In this document: positions 28,143-32,423 of the stretch, one piece after another
How the letters are laid out: each line of letters begins with the position of its first letter
How positions within the stretch are numbered: position 1 is the stretch's first letter
NCBI GenBank assembly: GCA_030141605.1
Contig: JAQGDQ010001618.1
Coordinates: 1 to 32,423, forward strand
DNA length: 32,423 nt
DNA from: Tubiluchus corallicola
Taxonomy: Eukaryota; Priapulida; Priapulimorpha; Priapulimorphida; Tubiluchidae
Direction of reading: 5' to 3'
The notes under the pieces: model-generated
The model's database searches: none
Seen by the model: only the letters and a program-made list of their open reading frames with translations
Told to the model about the DNA's origin: nothing
Position numbers and translations under genes: made by a program

Positions 28143-29330
28143 CATACAATCAATTTATATAGGCAGAGCCTCTAAGCTCTATTTATGTTAGCCTGCGGTA
28201 TGTTAGCCTATAGACAGATAGTTAAGTAGTTAATAGAAGCCACATAAGCAGTGAATAAGCAGAGCAGTAAATAAAATGATACAGTAACTTAAACACTAAT
28301 TATGTATTTACAAAAATCATTTGAAAAAGACGATTAGTAGTAAAGTCTCCACAAGTTAAACGAAAACTGTGTGACACAGATATTTTGACAATGTTTCTTT
28401 GCTGTGTATTCTAATAATGTAATTAAATTAATCAAACTGCATGTGACGTACAAGCCATCCACAGCATTCATCATTGTGTTGCCTCAAATGTGTATAGGCG
28501 GGAAAACGAATTTACATTATTAACACTGGAAGTTTTTACAAAATAATAAGTTGTGCATCGCGTATTTTGTATCAATTTTGTACTTTCCTAATTATTAGTA
28601 TATTATGTTTTTAATTTAGTTTTTAAATGTACGTGTTGGTTTGAGTATATAGGCATATGAGTGAAATTTTGCTTTTTATCTAAATTTATTACATACAAAT
28701 TTTATGGTAAAGTTCATTTAAGTTTTTAGTTTAACATTGTATGTCAAATTTTTAGCAATAAGAAGTACTAATAAACAAATAATAAGGTGGAATCGTGTTG
28801 GAAATTTATGCTCTAGCCAGGCTTAATTAAAAGGAGAAATCATAACAGCTAACACGCTACAAATAGTTAGTACAGCCATTCTATTTTATTTACATTATTA
28901 TAGAATAGAGTACAACAAAATGAAGAGGTTTCTGCCAACAATTTTGTTAACATAAATTACTATAATGTTGAAAATCTGATTTTCTATGAATTATTTATTA
29001 TAATAAATAAAAAAATGAATTTATGAGACCTTTATATAGTCAATTCAAATATTGAACTTACAATGCGAGCATTTTTTCTTAAACGCAAGAATGTATTAAC
29101 TAGCAAGAAATTATCTCTTAACATAAGACTTCAATGATTTAACATAAAACTTCAATGATTTAATGCTTACTTACCAGCATATTTATGTACCACATGGGAA
29201 CACGGAATTTAACGATTACTCAAGAAAAGCAGATTCACACATTTCATAGATGTCTTTCTATTAGTTTTAGAGATAAGATAGCCATACATAATCAAAAATG
29301 AAGATTTTTGCACTAGAACAAAAAAAAAAT
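28143..29330. other. Intergenic, probably degraded repeat
   Basis: AT-rich with no gene. It may continue the element whose motif lies at 28084-28142. A 23-bp near-duplication (TTAACATAAGACTTCAATGA / TTAACATAAAACTTCAATGA) is at 29118-29162. Confidence 0.4.
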
Positions 29331-29340
29331 TTTTGGTGTA

Positions 29341-29640
29341 CAAAAGCCAAAATACGAAGATTAAGATGGCTAAGATACATCCAAGTGAAGCATTAGAACG
29401 AATAGCCTTAAAGGAAGCCTTAAAATCTTGCAAAGAACCACCTAGCAACCCCAAAACAACTTGGATTAATAAGATAAATAAAGATGTTCAACCAATTCTA
29501 TCTTTGGGAGTAGAAGAACTTGCTCTGTTAGCTGCAGATAGAAGTGGGTGGAATACTCTAATACGTGTTAATGCCTCGTATTAACACGAGGTGTACGGGT
29601 GTACAGTAGATGGAATGAGACCTTGAAAAAGAAGAAGAAG
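29341..29640 (+). mobile_element. LINE 3' fragment: reverse transcriptase C-terminus
   Basis: The frame ending at 29584 reads HPSEALERIALKEALKSC, then KTTWINKINKDVQPI and ELALLAADRSGWNTLI. This is the typical C-terminal tail of a non-LTR reverse transcriptase ORF (P-TTW---I-KD------A-DRS-W). The preceding bases read IRRLRWLRYI in another frame, showing a frameshift near 29370. It is 5'-truncated just upstream, as is normal for LINEs, and ends in AAGAAGAAGAAGG, probably its 3' tail. Broken and non-functional. Confidence 0.75.
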
Positions 29641-30056
29641 GCCTACGACTACAGCAACCAGGGTCGGGTTTATGGGCCCTACGGCAAACTCATCATTGGG
29701 CACCCAGATACATAGAAGACCACTGCGGCCTATACTCATTGAACAGGGCTCAATAAACCTCAATAAGATTTTCACAGTCAAAATTAATTCAAATGTGCTC
29801 AACATCTATATTATACATCAATGTGATATTAGCTAATTTTAGTTATTTTTCTGGTTATAATCAAGGTTAAAACATACCATTTGGGACTTATGTGTCTCGG
29901 GCATTCAATATAAGAGGCGTTTATAGAATGGAACAGTCAAATTTATTCCATTTCCGTAGCCTGGCAAACGAAAAAATTCAAAAACTTAATAAATCTTGCA
30001 GACGAGCACATGATTAATTAATATAGAAAAACTAGCCAAACCCCACAAAAAGAATT
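29641..30056. other. Spacer
   Basis: Contains GGGTCGGGTTTATGGGCCCT near 29664, of unknown origin, then AT-rich DNA. No gene. Confidence 0.4.
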
Positions 30057-30059
30057 TTG

Positions 30060-30720
30060 TGCACAAATCAACACACCACCCACACCACACCACTCCACCT
30101 CATCACACCACACTGCACCACACCATACCTCTCCACCTCATCGCACCACACAATACCACCACACCGCACCACACCATACCACCTACACACCACACCACAC
30201 CACTCCACCACTTCACACCACACTGCACAACACCATACCACTGCACCACCCACACACCACACCACACCACCCACACCATAATACTCCACCACATCACACC
30301 GCACTGCACCACACCACACCATAACACCACACTGCACCACAACACCCACCCACACACCACACCACCCACACCATACCATTCCACCACATCACACCACACT
30401 GCACCACACCATACCACTGCAGCACACCGCACCACCCACACACCACACCACACCATACGACTCCACCACATCACACCACACCGCACCACCCACACACCAC
30501 ACCACACCACCCACACCATAATACTCCACCACATCACACCGCACTGCACCACACCACACCATAACACCACACTGCACTACAACACCCACCCACACACCAC
30601 GCCACCCACTCCATACCACACTACCCACACCACACCCCACACACCCTATCACCCCACCACACCATGCATAGCACAACACACAAAGCACACCACCACCACA
30701 CCACATCAAATCCACCACCT
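30060..30720. repeat. CCACA/CACCACACC minisatellite with 240-bp higher-order repeat
   Basis: Almost no G on the plus strand. The block containing CCATAATACTCCACCACATC occurs near 30276 and again near 30516, exactly 240 bp apart with near-identical surroundings. Long His/Thr/Pro and Val/Trp/Cys frames are artefacts. Confidence 0.95.
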
Positions 30721-30979
30721 CACGTGGTGATCATGATGTTGATGATGATGATGGTGGCAACGATGACGACACCTATAGCACAAGCACCAACAGCACAGCA
30801 TTACAACAAAACCATTCCAAAAATTTTTCACAAAGTTGAAACTATGTGCTATAATATAATAAATAGCAAACGCCCCGCAAAAGATTTTGCGTATAAATAC
30901 ACGTGTAATCAATAATACGCGAACATCCTACCTAGTCCTCATTTATAACGCAAAGGCCGTAACATCATGCCTACTGTTT

Positions 30980-31885
30980 GTTTAACTAACGCAAAGCCTG
31001 TAGCTTTTTGCTGATACAGATGTAGTCGATTTCATTCTGTGTATTTCCATCTGGTGACCTCCATGTCTTCTTGTGGATGGTTTTGTGGGCAAAATAAGTA
31101 TTTCCAATACACAGTCCATTTAAATTGCACAACATCAGGAGCCGTTCACCATTGTTGTTTGTTTCTTGAGCTGATCCATGTGGCACGATTACATGCTCCA
31201 ATCCATGTCTGTTGTTGTCAATCTTTGCATTCATATCACCCATGAGGAGAATGATGTCATGGCTGGGGATGTCTTTCAGCACATCTTGACATTGTTGGTA
31301 GAAATCATCTTTAACTTGTTCATCTGTATCTTCAGTTGGTGCGTAAATGCAAACAATAGTTGTTTTCGCATGCCTTGACTGCAGTTATTATCCTCTCACT
31401 GACTGGGTTCCATCCTATTAGTGTCTTTGCTGCCTCTTTGTTCAGCATCAGACCAACACCTCTCTGGTGATCCTCCTCTGGTCCTGAATACAGAAAGGTT
31501 GTTTCTCCACTCTTGATGTTTCCGCTTCCTGTCCATCTCACTTCCGTTACGCCTAAGATACTGAGTTGATAGTTGTTGAATTCCCGGATAACTTGGGCCA
31601 TTTTTCCTGTTTGGAACATTGTTCTTACATTCCAGGTGCCAATTTTTGTCACCTTTGTGGCACTCAGTATAGAGTTCTTCATCGGATGCTGGGCTTCCTC
31701 TCGGCTTTGACCTAGCATCGTCATAACATGGGTCGAACTTTCTGCTTTGTGCTGATTTGTGTCAGTAGATTTGTTTCTGTCTGTTTCTGTAGCAATTGAG
31801 AACTTTTACAGGATAGGGGTGCTAACCCTAAGCCCAACCCTTCTCCTCTCTCAACCGGGCTTGGGACCGGCTATGGCGGAGTTGA
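30980..31885 (-). mobile_element. LINE 5' fragment: APE-type endonuclease domain, broken
   Basis: The minus-strand frame from 31724 reads KIGTWNVRTMFQTGKMAQVI, LGVTEVRWTGSG and GVGLMLNKEA. A second frame (from about 31370 to 30986) reads DIILLMGDMNAKIDNN and TWRSPDGNTQNEIDYICISK. These are the TWNVRT, E-RW-GSG, GD-NA and N-IDYI motifs of the RTE-type or craniofacial-development-protein-2-like endonuclease domain. One frameshift lies near 31365-31370. The domain stops before the final SDH motif and no reverse transcriptase follows. The related 5' leader extends to about 31885. Confidence 0.85.
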
Positions 31886-31932
31886 TAATAAATGCTAATG
31901 TAAATTAGGGTAATATAAGAGAAATTTATTAC

Positions 31933-32010
31933 CTTGGAAATATTGCTTTTTCCTCCGAAGACAAGACAAAGAATGCCAAAAAATAGTACTAATGCCAGTG
32001 TAAAACGCAT
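31933..32010 (-). CDS. First exon of a secreted or membrane protein (signal peptide)
   Basis: ATG at 32010 opens 26 codons (MRFTLALVLFFGILCLVFGG, then KSNISK) ending at AAG|GTAATA in phase 0. This is a classical signal peptide with a cleavage site near Gly19-Gly20. Exons that use a signal peptide alone are common in secreted peptide and defence genes. The next exon was not found. The LINE endonuclease fragment begins about 50 bp into the intron, so the gene may be interrupted or have a long intron. TATA box and motif repeats upstream support real transcription. Confidence 0.6.
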
Positions 32011-32045
32011 CTTGAAGAAGTGCTGAAATTTTGGCGGCTAAAGAT

Positions 32046-32052
32046 TTTTATA
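32046..32052 (-). promoter_or_regulatory. TATA box for the signal-peptide gene
   Basis: TATAAAA on the minus strand, 36-42 nt before the ATG. TTTCAGC about 20 nt downstream could be the initiator, giving a leader of roughly 10-20 nt. A second TATAAAA lies at 32170-32176. Confidence 0.55.
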
Positions 32053-32080
32053 GCTACCCAGGGATTAAGACGACTGAATT

Positions 32081-32237
32081 GTTACACGGACGTTAACGTA
32101 CACGCTTAATTGTTCTCGTTACGCGGACGTTATAGTACACGTCGCGTTTCAGATATTGAGCAGCGGAAATTTTTATAGTGTGTACTCCAACGCGAGTGCG
32201 AAATATGTCACTTCCAATCCGAGTGTGTACTTTAACG
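32081..32237. promoter_or_regulatory. Four-copy promoter motif, CGTTAAAGTACAC-like
   Basis: CGTTAACGTACACGC (32091-32105) and CGTTATAGTACACGT (32128-32142) are direct copies within a 37-bp duplication (GTTACrCGGACGTTA). GTGTGTACTCCAACG (32178-32192) and GTGTGTACTTTAACG (32223-32237) are the same motif inverted. This looks like a cluster of binding sites for one factor upstream of the signal-peptide gene. Confidence 0.5.
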
Positions 32238-32423
32238 GCAGAGTAATGTGGTTCAGTGCTAATCCGTTGAATTGTAAAAAGACACGACGTTGTTAATAAG
32301 AAATTTCCAACTGATGTAATTAAAACAGAATTAAAAGAAATTAAGACTGCGGGCCTTACAATAGCTGTGTTTAAACTTTAAATTTCTAAGTTTCGTACGC
32401 TTGAGAATCGAACATCGTAAGAC

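Noticed and set aside
30057-30730. 223-codon His/Thr/Pro-rich frame
   Set aside because: It is a translation of the CCACA minisatellite and runs through degenerate repeat units without a domain.

Overview
This is an AT-rich stretch of nuclear DNA from an animal, probably an invertebrate. The evidence is GT-AG introns, a tubulin polyglutamylase-type gene split over many exons, hAT-type non-autonomous transposons, LINE fragments, and very heavy micro- and minisatellite content. I cannot name the species. Nearly all long open frames here are simple-repeat artefacts. The real genes were found by joining short exons across splice sites.

Layout. (1) Positions 1-3740: trinucleotide repeats, a 41-bp minisatellite (2224-2960) and no convincing gene. 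(2) Positions 3748-21363, minus strand: twelve consecutive exons of a TTLL4-like tubulin tyrosine ligase-like glutamylase. All junctions are in phase apart from two single-base losses, each in a short homopolymer. Its introns hold most of the repeats: an 86-bp AT-rich array (11356-12851), an unrelated 86-bp array inside an inverted-repeat element (13908-16155), a 34/35-bp dimeric array with a 483-bp higher-order repeat (19477-20863), two hAT-like elements (8361-8958, 18224-18997) and a TTA tract. (3) Positions 21400-23353: a single-unit copy of the inverted-repeat element, a perfect RFX X-box palindrome (22210-22223) and two pyrimidine tracts. (4) Positions 23354-23736, plus strand: an exon for a small, unrecognised, coiled-coil-like protein. 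A third hAT-like copy lies at 24250-24707. (5) Positions 25143-28037, plus strand: a two-exon gene with a TATA box and poly(A) signals. It encodes a signal peptide, LRRNT, LRRs, LRRCT, a 9-residue mucin-like repeat stalk and a hydrophobic C-terminus, so it is a cell-surface leucine-rich repeat protein. (6) Positions 28080-31900: a Penelope/hammerhead-like motif, a LINE reverse-transcriptase tail on the plus strand, a CCACA-type minisatellite with a 240-bp higher-order repeat, and a LINE endonuclease fragment on the minus strand. (7) Positions 31933-32240, minus strand: first exon of a secreted or membrane protein (signal peptide only) with a TATA box and four copies of a CGTTAAAGTACAC-like motif upstream.

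How the parts relate. The TTLL gene would add glutamate to tubulin or other proteins. The X-box lies between it and the divergently oriented coiled-coil gene, which hints at ciliary regulation, but this is inference. The LRR-mucin protein has the same domain order as agnathan variable lymphocyte receptors and is the most unusual protein here. No prokaryotic or viral gene system was seen.
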